Assembly: GCF_020099395.1 (NCBI RefSeq)
Contig: NZ_CP083590.1
Span: 5,828,001-5,892,000, forward strand
Direction of reading: 5' to 3'
Length of the DNA stretch: 64,000 bases
Origin: Streptomyces mobaraensis
GTDB taxonomy: Bacteria > Actinomycetota > Actinomycetes > Streptomycetales > Streptomycetaceae
Part shown: positions 1 through 8,369 of the stretch, in pieces
Position numbering within the stretch: the first letter of the stretch is position 1
How the letters are laid out: each line of letters starts with the position of its first letter
The notes under the pieces: model-generated
Database searches by the model: none
What the model was told of the DNA's origin: nothing
The model's input: the letters and a program-made list of their open reading frames with translations, nothing else
Position numbers and translations under genes: made by a program

Positions 1-5
1 TGCCG

Positions 6-467
6 GTGAGCCTCCGGGTCAACGGCACCGAACGGCGGATCGAGGTGGACACCCGCACCTCACTGCTGGACGCCCTCCGCGACGCCCTGGCCCTGACCGG
101 CACGAAGAAGGGCTGCGACCAGGGCCAGTGCGGCGCCTGCACGGTGCACCTGGACGGCAGACGGGTGCTCTCCTGCCTCACCCTCGCCGCGAGTGCCGAC
201 GGGCGCGAGGTCCGGACGATCGAAGGGCTGGAGCGGGACGGCGTACCGCACCCGATGCAGGAGGCGTTCGCCCGCCACGACGCCCTCCAGTGCGGCTACT
301 GCACCCCCGGCCAGATCATGTCGGCCGTCGCTCTGATCGAGGAGGGCCGGGCCGGCTCGGACGACGACGTCCGCGAGTTCATGAGCGGCAACCTCTGCCG
401 CTGCGGCGCCTACCCGCACATCGTCGCCGCGATCCGCGACGTGGCCACCGGGGGCCGGCGTGCGTAG
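6..467 (+). CDS. paoA: Molybdenum hydroxylase [2Fe-2S] subunit (PaoA/CoxS-type), possibly 5'-truncated
   Basis: Electron-transfer subunit of a three-subunit molybdenum hydroxylase: it passes electrons from the Mo site to FAD through two [2Fe-2S] clusters. The plant-ferredoxin-like cluster has Cys at residues 37, 42, 45 and 57; the C-terminal helical cluster has CGYC (96-99) and CRC (131-133). At 153 residues it matches the usual size of this subunit. A GTG lies at base 6, but only five bases precede it, so neither the ribosome site nor a longer N-terminus (PaoA proteins often carry a Tat signal) can be judged. The stop overlaps the next gene by 8 bases, so the three subunits form one operon. 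Substrate (aldehyde, xanthine or other N-heterocycle) cannot be told from this subunit. Confidence 0.9.
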   Translation: MSLRVNGTERRIEVDTRTSLLDALRDALALTGTKKGCDQGQCGACTVHLDGRRVLSCLTLAASADGREVRTIEGLERDGVPHPMQEAFARHDALQCGYCTPGQIMSAVALIEEGRAGSDDDVREFMSGNLCRCGAYPHIVAAIRDVATGGRRA

Positions 468-1452
468 CTTCGCGTACGTCCGCGCCGGGACCGTCGAGGA
501 GGCGGTCGCCGAGCTCGCCGCCGATCCCGGGGCCGCCTACCTCGCCGGCGGGACGACCCAGGTGGACCTGATGCGGGACGAGGTGTTCCGGCCCGCCCGG
601 CTGGTGGACATCACCCGGCTGCCGCTGCGGGGGATCCGGCGGGACGGCGAGGTGCTGATCGCCGGCGCGCTGACCACCATGGAGGAGCTCGCCGCCCACG
701 AGGACGTGACCGCCCGGCTGCCGCTCGTACGGGAAGCGCTGCTGCGCGGCGCCTCCCCGCAGCTCCGGCACATGGCCACCCTCGGCGGCAACCTCCTCCA
801 GCGCACCCGCTGCCGCTACTACCGCGACCCCAGCACGGCCTGCAACAAGCGCGAGCCGGGCACCGGCTGCGCCGCGCTCGACGGCCACCACCGCATGCAC
901 GCGGTCCTCGGCACCAGCCCGCACTGCATCGCCACCCACCCCTCCGACCTCGCCGTCGCCCTGCTCGCCCTGGACGCCTCGGTGCGCGTCCACGGGCCGG
1001 ACGGCGAACGCACGGTACGGCTGACCGAGTTCTACCGGGTCCCCGGCACCACCCCGCACATCGAGAACGCCCTCGCGCACGGCGAGCTGATCACCCACCT
1101 GGAGATCCCGCTGCTGCCGCCGGAGGCCCGCTCGGGCTATCTGAAGGTCCGCGACCGGGCCAGCTACGAGTTCGCGCTCGCCTCCGTCGCCGCCACCCTG
1201 GTCCTCGAGGAGGACGGGCGGATCCGGTCGGCCCGGCTCGCCCTCGGCGGCGTCGGCACCGTCCCGTGGCGGGTGCCCCGGGCGGAGGAACTGCTGCGCG
1301 GCGCCCGGCCGGACGACGACATCCTGCGCGCGGCGGCGGACGCCGCGCTGGACGGCGCGGAGGGGCGGCCGGACAACGGCTTCAAGGTCGAGCTGGGGCG
1401 GCGGGCGGTCGTCCGGATGCTGGGCGCTCTGGCGCGGGAGGAACGGGCATGA
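460..1452 (+). CDS. paoB: Molybdenum hydroxylase FAD/[4Fe-4S] subunit (PaoB-type)
   Basis: FAD-binding middle subunit, 330 residues, the usual length. The FAD loop AGGTTQ is at residues 29-34 and the second flavin motif ATLGGN at 106-111. Cys118, 128, 137 and 156 fall where E. coli PaoB (YagS) carries an extra [4Fe-4S] cluster (CRYYRDPSTACNKREPGTGC is the core of that insert); CoxM/XdhB-type subunits lack it. This is why a PaoABC-type aldehyde oxidoreductase is preferred over classical xanthine dehydrogenase. GTG start at 460 inside the end of the FeS-subunit gene implies translational coupling. The stop overlaps an ATG (ATGA, 1449-1452) that begins a duplicated junction rather than the large subunit itself. 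The function by homology is firm; the substrate is not known. Confidence 0.9.
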   Translation: MRSFAYVRAGTVEEAVAELAADPGAAYLAGGTTQVDLMRDEVFRPARLVDITRLPLRGIRRDGEVLIAGALTTMEELAAHEDVTARLPLVREALLRGASPQLRHMATLGGNLLQRTRCRYYRDPSTACNKREPGTGCAALDGHHRMHAVLGTSPHCIATHPSDLAVALLALDASVRVHGPDGERTVRLTEFYRVPGTTPHIENALAHGELITHLEIPLLPPEARSGYLKVRDRASYEFALASVAATLVLEEDGRIRSARLALGGVGTVPWRVPRAEELLRGARPDDDILRAAADAALDGAEGRPDNGFKVELGRRAVVRMLGALAREERA

Positions 1453-1487
1453 CCACGACGGCACCGGTGCGGGAGGAACGGGCATGA
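1449..1487 (+). CDS. Mini-ORF 1 (12 residues) in duplicated paoB-paoC junction
   Basis: ATG at 1449 overlaps the paoB stop; it encodes MTTTAPVREERA and stops at TGA 1485-1487, which overlaps the next ATG. GGAGG lies 8-12 bases upstream. Its first residues equal the start of the large subunit (MTTTTPTR), showing it is a copy of that gene's 5' end. Most likely it has no product function and acts only as a reinitiation stepping stone. Whether it is translated is inference. Confidence 0.4.
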   Translation: MTTTAPVREERA

Positions 1488-1522
1488 CCACGATGGCACC
1501 GGTGCGGGAGGAACGGCCATGA
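1484..1522 (+). CDS. Mini-ORF 2 (12 residues) in duplicated paoB-paoC junction
   Basis: Second copy of the junction ORF: ATG 1484, encodes MTTMAPVREERP, stops at TGA 1520-1522 overlapping the large-subunit ATG at 1519. It has the same upstream GGAGG. It differs from mini-ORF 1 at residues 4 and 12. Translation is inferred from the ribosome site and overlap only. Confidence 0.4.
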   Translation: MTTMAPVREERP

Positions 1523-3711
1523 CCACGACGACACCGACCCGGCTCGGCGAGGGCATCGACCGCGTCGACGCCCGCGTGAAGACCGGCGGCCGGGCCGAGT
1601 ACGCCACCGACGCCGCGTACCCCGGCCTGGTCCACGCCGTCCTCGTCCAGAGCAAGATCGCCGCCGGCCGGATCACCGCCCTGGACGCGGCGGCGGCCGA
1701 GGCCGCGCCCGGGGTGCTCGCGGTGATCAGCCACCAGAACGTGCCCGTCCTGCACGAGGCGCCCGACCGTTCCTCGTCGCTGCCGCCGCCCCCGCTGCGG
1801 GACGACCGGATCCGGTACCACGGCCAGACCGTCGCGGTCGTGGTGGCCGACACCTTCGAGCAGGCCACGGAAGCGGCCCGGCTGGTGCGCGTCACGTACG
1901 CGGCGGACCCGCCCGTCGCCGACCTCGACCACCCGGACGCCGAGCACGACCACGACCCGTTCGGGACCGACGGCGGGACCGGTGACGTCGACAAGGCCCT
2001 GGAGGCCGCACCCGTCCGCGTCGAGCACACGTACCGCACGGCGGCGAACACCAACAACCCCATGGGCCCGTTCGCCACCGTCGCCTGCTGGGAGGGCGAC
2101 CACCTCACCGTCCACGACTGCACCCAGGGCCCCTCCCGCACCCGGGCCGACCTCGCGGCGACGCTCGGCGTGCCACCGGAGGCCGTCCGCGTGCTGGCCC
2201 CCTACCTCGGCGGCGGCTTCGGCGCGGGGCTGCGGACCTGGGGGCACACCGTGCTCGCCGCCGTCGCGGCGCGGCAGGTGGGACGGCCGGTGAAGCTGGT
2301 GCTGACGCGCAAGCAGATGTTCACCTCCGTGGGGCACCGGCCCGACACCAAGCAGACCGTGCGGATCGGCGCCACCCGGGACGGCCGGATCACCGCGATC
2401 GACCACCGGGCATGGCAGTCCCTCTCGATGACGGACGTCAACTACGAGCCCGTCTCCCACACCTCCCAGTCCTCCTACGCCAGCCCCAACATCACCACCC
2501 GTGACGTCCAGGTCCGCCTCAACGTCCCCGCCCCCGGCTCCATGCGCGCGCCCGGCGACGCCCAGGGCAACTACGCGCTGGAATGCGCGCTGGACGAACT
2601 CGCCTACGAACTGGGCATGGACCCCCTCGAACTCCGGCGGCGCAACTACGCCGACGAGCACCCCGTCACCGGCCAGCAGTGGTCGTGCAACGACCTGCGC
2701 GCCTGCTACGAGACCGGCGCCGAAATGTTCGGCTGGGCGCGCCGCGACCCCGAGCCGCGCTCCACGCGCCGGGGCCGGACGCTGATCGGCTACGGCATGG
2801 CCGGCACGTCGTTCTTCTTCTACCAGGCCGACTGCGCCGCCCGCGTCACCGTCAGGGCGGACGGCGCGGCGGTGGTGGAGAGCTCGGGCATGGACCTCGG
2901 CACGGGCACGTACACCGTGATGACCCAACTGGGGGCCGAGCTCCTGGGGTTGCCGGTGGAGCGGGTGCGCATGGTGATGGGCGACAGCGCCCTCCCCGCG
3001 GCGCCCTCCGCCGGCGGCTCCGGACTCACCGCCGCCATGGGCACCGCCATCCACACCGCCTCCCGGCACCTGCTCCAGTCCTTCCTCGACCTCGTCCGCG
3101 AAGACGCCTCGCCGCTGCGCGGCGTCACGTTGGACGGCGTCCGCGCGGAGGGCGGGCGCATCGTGCGCACCGACGACGGGCGGGGCGAGACGTACACGGC
3201 GATCCTCGCCCGGCACGGGCGCGACGCGCTCTCCGCCGAGGGCTCGGCCGAATCGCCCGGCCAGGACGGCGCGGTGGTGCCCACCGGCCCGTACGCCGCC
3301 AAGTTCGCGGAAGTACACGTCGATCAGGACCTCGGCGTCATCCGCGTCGCCCGCCTGGTGACCGCCGCCCACTGCGGGCGCATCCTCAACGAGAAGACCG
3401 CCCGCAGCCAGCTCGTCGGCGGCACGGTCGGCGGCATCGGCATGGCCCTCCTGGAGGAGACCGTCACCGAACCGCACACCGGGCGCATCGCCAATCCCAC
3501 GCTCGGCGACTATCTCGTCGCCGTGAACGCCGATATCCCGCGCCTGGACGTTCGCTTTGTCGGGCGTCCCGACCCCACGAATCCCAATGGGACGAAGGGG
3601 TGTGGGGAGCTCGGCATTCCGGGGACGGCTGCCGCTATCGCGAACGCCGTCTTCCATGCGACGGGGGTGCGGGTGCGGCGGTTGCCGATCAGGATCGAGG
3701 ATGTGCTGTGA
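1519..3711 (+). CDS. paoC: Molybdenum hydroxylase catalytic (Mo cofactor) subunit, PaoC-type
   Basis: 730-residue catalytic subunit that binds the molybdopterin cofactor and hydroxylates an aldehyde or heterocycle. The N-terminal a/b hammerhead-like domain (about 15-125) is followed by the Mo-binding domain with GGGFGAG near residue 234, a PGSMRAPG segment near 340, and the C-terminal GCGELG carrying the base-catalyst Glu of the family (near residue 695). Length and domain order fit PaoC/YagR. The start at 1519 is the third of three duplicated ATGs, the only one in frame, and has GGAGG upstream. It is followed at once by a palindromic element that probably terminates transcription against the convergent cobE. 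Cofactor maturation proteins are not in the neighbourhood; the moaA at 36 kb is unlinked. Confidence 0.9.
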   Translation: MTTTTPTRLGEGIDRVDARVKTGGRAEYATDAAYPGLVHAVLVQSKIAAGRITALDAAAAEAAPGVLAVISHQNVPVLHEAPDRSSSLPPPPLRDDRIRYHGQTVAVVVADTFEQATEAARLVRVTYAADPPVADLDHPDAEHDHDPFGTDGGTGDVDKALEAAPVRVEHTYRTAANTNNPMGPFATVACWEGDHLTVHDCTQGPSRTRADLAATLGVPPEAVRVLAPYLGGGFGAGLRTWGHTVLAAVAARQVGRPVKLVLTRKQMFTSVGHRPDTKQTVRIGATRDGRITAIDHRAWQSLSMTDVNYEPVSHTSQSSYASPNITTRDVQVRLNVPAPGSMRAPGDAQGNYALECALDELAYELGMDPLELRRRNYADEHPVTGQQWSCNDLRACYETGAEMFGWARRDPEPRSTRRGRTLIGYGMAGTSFFFYQADCAARVTVRADGAAVVESSGMDLGTGTYTVMTQLGAELLGLPVERVRMVMGDSALPAAPSAGGSGLTAAMGTAIHTASRHLLQSFLDLVREDASPLRGVTLDGVRAEGGRIVRTDDGRGETYTAILARHGRDALSAEGSAESPGQDGAVVPTGPYAAKFAEVHVDQDLGVIRVARLVTAAHCGRILNEKTARSQLVGGTVGGIGMALLEETVTEPHTGRIANPTLGDYLVAVNADIPRLDVRFVGRPDPTNPNGTKGCGELGIPGTAAAIANAVFHATGVRVRRLPIRIEDVL

Positions 3712-3739
3712 GCGGGGCGCCTGCGGCGGGCTGGTGCCC

Positions 3740-3925
3740 CGGTCCCTCCCCCAGAGGGGGGACCCCCATTTCACCGTTTCTTGCGGGGGCTGCGCCCCCG
3801 CACCCCCGAAGCGCCCTGCGGGCGCTGTCCTCAATCGCCGGACGGGCTGAAATCAGCCCGTCCGGCGATTGAGGACAAGGGGGTCTGGGGCGCAGCCCCA
3901 GGAAACGGTGAAAGGGCGGGACCGG
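3740..3925. repeat. Dispersed palindromic element, copy A (full length)
   Basis: Core is a perfect 24-bp inverted repeat (3827-3850 and 3853-3876) with a 2-base spacer. It is framed by outer arms TTTCACCGTTTC (3769-3780) and GAAACGGTGAAA (3902-3913) and by small hairpins of the GGGGGCTGCGCCCCC kind (3785-3799). It lies between the convergent paoC and cobE genes, so it can act as a bidirectional terminator. Related copies are at 8421-8495, 11585-11790, 16843-16996 and 44793-44890. Confidence 0.9.
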
Positions 3926-3933
3926 GGCACACC

Positions 3934-4302
3934 TCACCCCGCCACCGCACACGTCACCCGCCCGGAAACCCTCTTCGGAACGAGCAGAACAGCCCCGCCG
4001 CCGGCGGCAAGCAATGCCGCCGCCTCCGCGACGGACGGCGTACCGACCGCCGCGTCGGCGACGGCAGAGGGATGGGGAACGGGGACGCGAGCCAACTCGG
4101 CGGCGCCGTAGGCCCGAATCGGGACGCCAAGGCGAGCCGCCGCCGCCACGACCCCCGGCTCGGCAGCCCGCGCGGCGACCGTGGCGAGGGCGACGGGCCG
4201 GACGCCGGCCGGCAGGCAGCGGGCGATGAGGGCCAGTACCTCGTCCGCCGACGCCCCCGGCCGGGCGCCCAGCCCCACGTACACCGGTTCAGACACCGGC
4301 AC
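3934..4302 (-). CDS. cobE: Cobalamin biosynthesis protein CobE / CbiG C-terminal-like
   Basis: About 122 residues, resembling the CobE/CbiG C-terminal domain, a small protein of corrin-ring synthesis. Visible features are the N-terminal YVGLGARPGAS segment followed by alternating helix and strand, and a C-terminal GGGAVLLVPKRVSGRVTCAV segment, both typical of the family. GTG at 4302 lies 14 bases inside the end of cobB and has GGTGG upstream; GTG 4296 is an alternative two codons later. A longer reading frame upstream is only a shadow of cobB. It is the last gene of the cob operon, ending at the palindromic element. The family is clear; the exact biochemical step is poorly defined in the literature. 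Confidence 0.8.
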   Translation of the reverse strand: MPVSEPVYVGLGARPGASADEVLALIARCLPAGVRPVALATVAARAAEPGVVAAAARLGVPIRAYGAAELARVPVPHPSAVADAAVGTPSVAEAAALLAAGGGAVLLVPKRVSGRVTCAVAG

Positions 4303-5653
4303 GCGCCGCCGCCACCAGCCGCTCCGCGACCCCCGGCGCCCCCGCCCAGTGCACGTGCAGGTACGACGCGTGGACGCCACCCGCCGCGTACCCCTCGACG
4401 CGCCGTTCTGGGGCCGTGAAGCCCCAGGCGGGGGCCGGGCCCGCGCCCGGTTCGACGACGGTGCGGTGGAACTCGTGGCCGCGCACCCGGGTGCCCGCCG
4501 CCGCCAGGGGGTTGTCCGCGAGGGCGACGGCCTCGCGGTAGCCCAGGGTGAGCCGGGGCGACATCCGGGCCTCGGCGGGCAGGACCCCGCACATGGGCCG
4601 GCCGTCCAGGGAGCGGGACAGGTACAGCAGGCCCGCGCACTCCGCCGTCACCGGGGCGCCCGTGGCCGCGAGGGACGAGACGGCGGCGCGCAGCGGCTCG
4701 TTGGCGGACAGCTCGGGTGCGTACATCTCCGGGAAGCCGCCGCCGATCACCAGGCCGGCCGTGCCCGCCGGCAGCTTCTCGTCCCGGAGCGGGTCGAAGG
4801 GGACGACGTCCGCGCCGGCCGCCGTCAGCAGCTCCGTGTGCTCCGCGTACGAGAAGGTGAACGCCGGGCCGCCGGCGACGGCGATCACCGGGCGGGGACC
4901 CGCCGCCGCGGGGACCCCCGGCGACCACGCCGGGCCCGGCACCGGTGGCGCGCTCCGCGCCAGCGCCAGCAGCGCGTCCAGGTCGCACCCTTCCCGTACC
5001 CGCGCCGCCTGCGCGGCCACCGCGTCCAGCGCTTCCGCGCGTCGCTCGGCCACCGGGACGAGGCCCAGGTGCCGGCTGGGCGTGTCGACGTCGGCGGCCC
5101 GGCGCAGCGCGCCCAGGACCGGGACGCCGGCGCCGCCCAACGCGTCGCGGAGCAGGGCCTCGTGGCGGTCGGAGCCGACCTTGTTGAGGATGACGCCCGC
5201 GACGCGCACCTCCGGGTCCCAGGAGGCGAAGCCGTGGACGAGCGCCGCCACCGAACGCGACTGCGACGACGCGTCCACGACCAGCACCACCGGCGCCCGC
5301 AGCAGCTTCGCCACGTGCGCCGTCGACGCCAGCTCGCCCCGGCCGCTCGCGCCGTCGAACAGGCCCATCACGCCCTCGATGACGGCCAGTTGGGCGCCCG
5401 CCGCGCCGTGCAGGAACAGCGGGGCGATCCGCTCCGGGCCGCACAGGAACGCGTCGAGGTTGCGGCCCGGGCGGCCGGTCGCCAGCGCGTGGTAGCCCGG
5501 GTCGATGTAGTCCGGGCCGACCTTGTGCGGCGACACGGCCAGTCCCGCGTCGGCGAACGCCCGCATCAGGCCGGTGGCGACCGTCGTCTTGCCGGTGCCG
5601 GACGCGGGGGCCGCGATGACCAGGCGTGGAACGGAGTGTGCGGAGGTCACCAC
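4289..5653 (-). CDS. cobB: Cobyrinic acid a,c-diamide synthase (CobB/CbiA)
   Basis: ATP- and glutamine-dependent amidation of the a and c side chains of (hydrogeno)byrinate. At 454 residues it has the family's normal size. N-terminal dethiobiotin-synthetase-like domain with P-loop PASGTGKTT (16-24) and the KVGPDYIDPGYH motif; C-terminal class I glutamine amidotransferase-like domain with nucleophile Cys in TAECAGLLYL (about residue 335) and a GHEFHRT His segment. Two consecutive GTG codons (5653, 5650) begin the gene; the second makes a GTGA overlap with the cobO stop and may be the true start. Fourth overlap in the operon, so expression should follow the riboswitch upstream of cobD. Confidence 0.95.
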   Translation of the reverse strand: MVTSAHSVPRLVIAAPASGTGKTTVATGLMRAFADAGLAVSPHKVGPDYIDPGYHALATGRPGRNLDAFLCGPERIAPLFLHGAAGAQLAVIEGVMGLFDGASGRGELASTAHVAKLLRAPVVLVVDASSQSRSVAALVHGFASWDPEVRVAGVILNKVGSDRHEALLRDALGGAGVPVLGALRRAADVDTPSRHLGLVPVAERRAEALDAVAAQAARVREGCDLDALLALARSAPPVPGPAWSPGVPAAAGPRPVIAVAGGPAFTFSYAEHTELLTAAGADVVPFDPLRDEKLPAGTAGLVIGGGFPEMYAPELSANEPLRAAVSSLAATGAPVTAECAGLLYLSRSLDGRPMCGVLPAEARMSPRLTLGYREAVALADNPLAAAGTRVRGHEFHRTVVEPGAGPAPAWGFTAPERRVEGYAAGGVHASYLHVHWAGAPGVAERLVAAARAGV

Positions 5654-6255
5654 TCGATGCCCCGCTGGCCCTTCTGGCCGGTGTCCATGGGGTGCTTGAC
5701 CTTCGACATGTCGGTGACCAGGTCCGCGAAGTCCACCAGTTCCCGCGGCGCGTTACGGCCGGTGATCACCACGTGCTGCGTCCCGGGGCGGTCCTTGAGG
5801 ACCGAGATCACCTCGTCCGTGTCGATCCACCCCCAGTGCAGCGGGTACGCGAACTCGTCGAGCACGTACAGCTTGTAGCGCTCGTCGGCCAGGTCGCGCT
5901 TGACCTGCTCCCAGCCCTCGCGCGCCTTCTCCTCGTTGCTCTGTTCCCCGTCCTTGGGGTCGCGCTGGATCCAGCTCCACCCCTCGCCCATCTTGTGCCA
6001 GTCGACGCTCCCGCCCTCGCCGGAGGCGCCCAGCACGCGCAGCGCGTTCTCCTCGCCGACCTTCCACTTCGCCGACTTCACAAACTGGAACACCCCGATC
6101 GGCCAGCCCTGGTTCCAGGCCCGCAGCGCGAGCCCGAACGCGGCCGTCGACTTGCCCTTGCCGACGCCGGTGTGGACGAAGACGAGCGGCCGGTTGCGGC
6201 GCTGGCGTGTGGTGAGACCGTCGTCCGGAACGACGGTCGGCTGTCCCTTGGGCAT
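5647..6255 (-). CDS. cobO: Cob(I)yrinic acid a,c-diamide adenosyltransferase
   Basis: Attaches the 5'-deoxyadenosyl group to reduced corrinoid (CobO/CobA/BtuR family). 202 residues, normal length; P-loop TGVGKGKSTAAFG near residues 29-41; the downstream FVKSAKWKVGEE, VLDEFAYPLHWGW and GRNAPREL segments are hallmarks of the family. The ATG at 6255 shares one base with the stop of the chelatase gene (TAATG), and the stop overlaps cobB. The first 25 residues (polar, RQRRNR) correspond to the N-terminal arm that closes over the corrinoid in known enzymes. Confidence 0.95.
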   Translation of the reverse strand: MPKGQPTVVPDDGLTTRQRRNRPLVFVHTGVGKGKSTAAFGLALRAWNQGWPIGVFQFVKSAKWKVGEENALRVLGASGEGGSVDWHKMGEGWSWIQRDPKDGEQSNEEKAREGWEQVKRDLADERYKLYVLDEFAYPLHWGWIDTDEVISVLKDRPGTQHVVITGRNAPRELVDFADLVTDMSKVKHPMDTGQKGQRGIEW

Positions 6256-8369
6256 TACGCGGCTCCCCTGGTCGTGGCGGTGGTGGTGCGGACGGTACGG
6301 ACGAGCGCGGTGACGGTGTCCGCCCGGAGTTCGTCGAGCGTGACGACCGGTGCCCGCAAAGACTGCCCCAACTCGGCCGCCAGGCCCAGACGGACCGGCC
6401 CGGCCTCGCAGTCGACGACGACGGACGCGATGCCCTCGGCCGCCAGCAGGCCCGCCGCCCTCGACGCCCTGACCAGCGGTTCCGGGCCGCCCGTCGCCCG
6501 GCCGTCGGTGACCACGACCAGCAGCGGACGGCGCGACGGATCGCGCAGCCGCTCCACCCGCAGCACCTCGCGCGCCCGCAGCAGCCCGTCGGCCAGCGGC
6601 GTCCGGCCGCCCGTCGGCAGCTTCTCCAGCCGGGCCGCGCCCGCGTCCACCGAGGAGGTGGGCGGCAGTGCCAGGTCCGCGCCGGAACCCCGGAAGGTGA
6701 TCATCCCGATCTTGTCGCGGCGCTGGTAGGCGTCCAGGAGGAGGGAGAGGACGGCGCCCTTGACCGCGCTCATGCGCTTCCGGGCCGCCATCGAGCCCGA
6801 GGCGTCGACGACGAAGAGGACCAGGTTGCCCTCGCGCCCCTCGCGCACCGCCTCGCGCAGGTCGTCCCGGCGGACGACCAGGCCGCGTCCCGCCCGGCCG
6901 CGCGCGTGCTGGTGCGGGGCGGCGGCCTGGAGCGTCGCGGCCAGATGCAGCCGGGTCAGCGTCCCGCGCGGGCGGCGGGAGCCGGTCGTCCGGCCGTGCG
7001 CGGTACGGGCCCGGGAGCGGCGGCCGGCCGCGCCCTCGCCGAGGCCGGGCACGTCGAACTTGCGGGTGCGGAAGGGTTCGGCGGCGGCGACGGGAGCGGC
7101 CTCCCGGCCGTCGTCGCCGCCCTGGGGCGCCGAACTCTCCTGCGGGGAGGGGGAGTCGGCGGCGGGCTGCTCGCGCTGGGGCGGGAGGTCGGCGGCGGGG
7201 TCGGTCCCGGCGTCGGTCGTGGTGTCGGTCCCGGTGGTCTCCTGAGGCGGCACACCGTCGCCCGGTCCGTCGTCCTCCGGTCCGCCGTCGCCGCCGGGGC
7301 CGTCGTCGTCCGGGCCCTGCGGGCCGTCGCCCTCGGGCTCGTCCTCGCCTTCGTCCTCCTCCTCGAACTGCCGGAGGATCTCGTCGAGTTTGTCCTCGTC
7401 GAGGCCGGGCGCGTCGAAGGGGTTGCGGCGCCGGCGGTGGGGGAGGGCGAGCAGGGCGGCCTGCCGGACGTCCTCGGTGACGACGTCCGTACGCCCGGCC
7501 CAGGCGGCGAGGGCGGACGCGGTGCGGGCCGTCACGATGTCGGCGCGCATGCCGTCCACCTCGAAGCCGGCGCACACCGCGGCGATCCGGCGCAGGGCGC
7601 CGTCCCCGAGCCGCACGCTCGGCAGCAGGGCGCGCGCGGCGGCGATGCGCTCCCGCAACGCGTCCTCCTCCGCCGCCCACTTGGCGGCGAACGCGGCCGG
7701 ATCCTCGTCGAACGCGAGCCGCCGGCGGACGACCTCGACGCGCTCGTCGGTCTCGCGGGAGGCGGCGACCTCGACGGTCAGGCCGAACCGGTCGAGGAGC
7801 TGGGGGCGGAGCTCGCCCTCCTCGGGGTTCATGGTGCCGACGAGGAGGAAGCGGCTGGCGTGGCGGACGGAGACGCCTTCGCGCTCGATATGGGCGGCGC
7901 CCGTCGCGGCCGCGTCGAGCAGCGAGTCGACGAGGTGGTCGCCCAGGAGGTTGACCTCGTCGACGTACAGCACACCCCGGTGCGCGGCGGCCAGCAGGCC
8001 GGGCTCGAACGCCTTCACGCCGTCGGAGAGCGCGCGCTCGATGTCGAGCGACCCGACGAGACGGTCCTCCGAGGCGCCCACGGGCAGTTCGACCATGCGG
8101 GCGGGGCGGACGAAACGGGTCCCGTCCTCGTGCGGACCGTCCGGGCACGAGGCGTCCGGGGCGGCCGGGTCGCAGCCGAAACGGCAGTCGGTGTGGGTCT
8201 CGACCTGGGGGAGGAGGGTGGAGAGGGCGCGGACGGTCGTGGTCTTGGCCGTGCCCTTCTCACCGCGCACGAGCACGCCGCCGACGGCCGGTGAGACCGC
8301 GTTGAGGAGCAGCGCCAGCCGCAGGCTGTCCATGCCGACGATGGCGGCGAAGGGGTACGGAGTGCTCAT
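6255..8369 (-). CDS. Fused BchI/BchD-type metal chelatase subunit (cobalt chelatase AAA+ / VWA protein)
   Basis: 704-residue fusion of an AAA+ ATPase (ChlI/BchI-like, residues 1-330; P-loop GEKGTAKTT at 36-44; [20 protein letters not shown] sensor region) with a strongly acidic linker (about 330-400), a positively charged stretch and a C-terminal von Willebrand A domain with MIDAS DASGSM near residue 520. In actinomycete cob clusters this protein is thought to be the ATPase pair for aerobic cobalt insertion with CobN, replacing CobS/CobT. ATG 8369 is chosen because its ATGA overlap with cobQ is exact; a longer reading frame upstream merely reads the repetitive cobQ tail. CobN itself is not in this operon. 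Confidence 0.88.
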   Translation of the reverse strand: MSTPYPFAAIVGMDSLRLALLLNAVSPAVGGVLVRGEKGTAKTTTVRALSTLLPQVETHTDCRFGCDPAAPDASCPDGPHEDGTRFVRPARMVELPVGASEDRLVGSLDIERALSDGVKAFEPGLLAAAHRGVLYVDEVNLLGDHLVDSLLDAAATGAAHIEREGVSVRHASRFLLVGTMNPEEGELRPQLLDRFGLTVEVAASRETDERVEVVRRRLAFDEDPAAFAAKWAAEEDALRERIAAARALLPSVRLGDGALRRIAAVCAGFEVDGMRADIVTARTASALAAWAGRTDVVTEDVRQAALLALPHRRRRNPFDAPGLDEDKLDEILRQFEEEDEGEDEPEGDGPQGPDDDGPGGDGGPEDDGPGDGVPPQETTGTDTTTDAGTDPAADLPPQREQPAADSPSPQESSAPQGGDDGREAAPVAAAEPFRTRKFDVPGLGEGAAGRRSRARTAHGRTTGSRRPRGTLTRLHLAATLQAAAPHQHARGRAGRGLVVRRDDLREAVREGREGNLVLFVVDASGSMAARKRMSAVKGAVLSLLLDAYQRRDKIGMITFRGSGADLALPPTSSVDAGAARLEKLPTGGRTPLADGLLRAREVLRVERLRDPSRRPLLVVVTDGRATGGPEPLVRASRAAGLLAAEGIASVVVDCEAGPVRLGLAAELGQSLRAPVVTLDELRADTVTALVRTVRTTTATTRGAA

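Larger units (their letters stand above)
1434..1538 (+). repeat. Three tandem copies of a 35-bp unit carrying RBS + ATGA junction
   Basis: Units at 1434-1468, 1469-1503 and 1504-1538. The first two differ at one base; the third diverges at a few positions near its end. Each contains a GGAGG ribosome site and an ATG. Because 35 is not a multiple of three, each ATG is in a new frame and each is overlapped by a TGA from the preceding frame: 1449-1452, 1484-1487 and 1519-1522. The ancestral junction was probably a simple paoB/paoC ATGA overlap that was then duplicated twice. Confidence 0.95.

Noticed and set aside
379..3834. 1151-residue open frame on the minus strand across the Mo-hydroxylase genes
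   Set aside because: It is antisense to three well-supported genes, has no recognisable domain, and is rich in Gly/Val/Arg as expected for a GC-bias shadow frame.
6256..8148. Long minus-strand frame continuing upstream of cobO
   Set aside because: It runs in a different frame through the chelatase gene and gives Arg/Gly-rich nonsense; only the last 202 residues are CobO.
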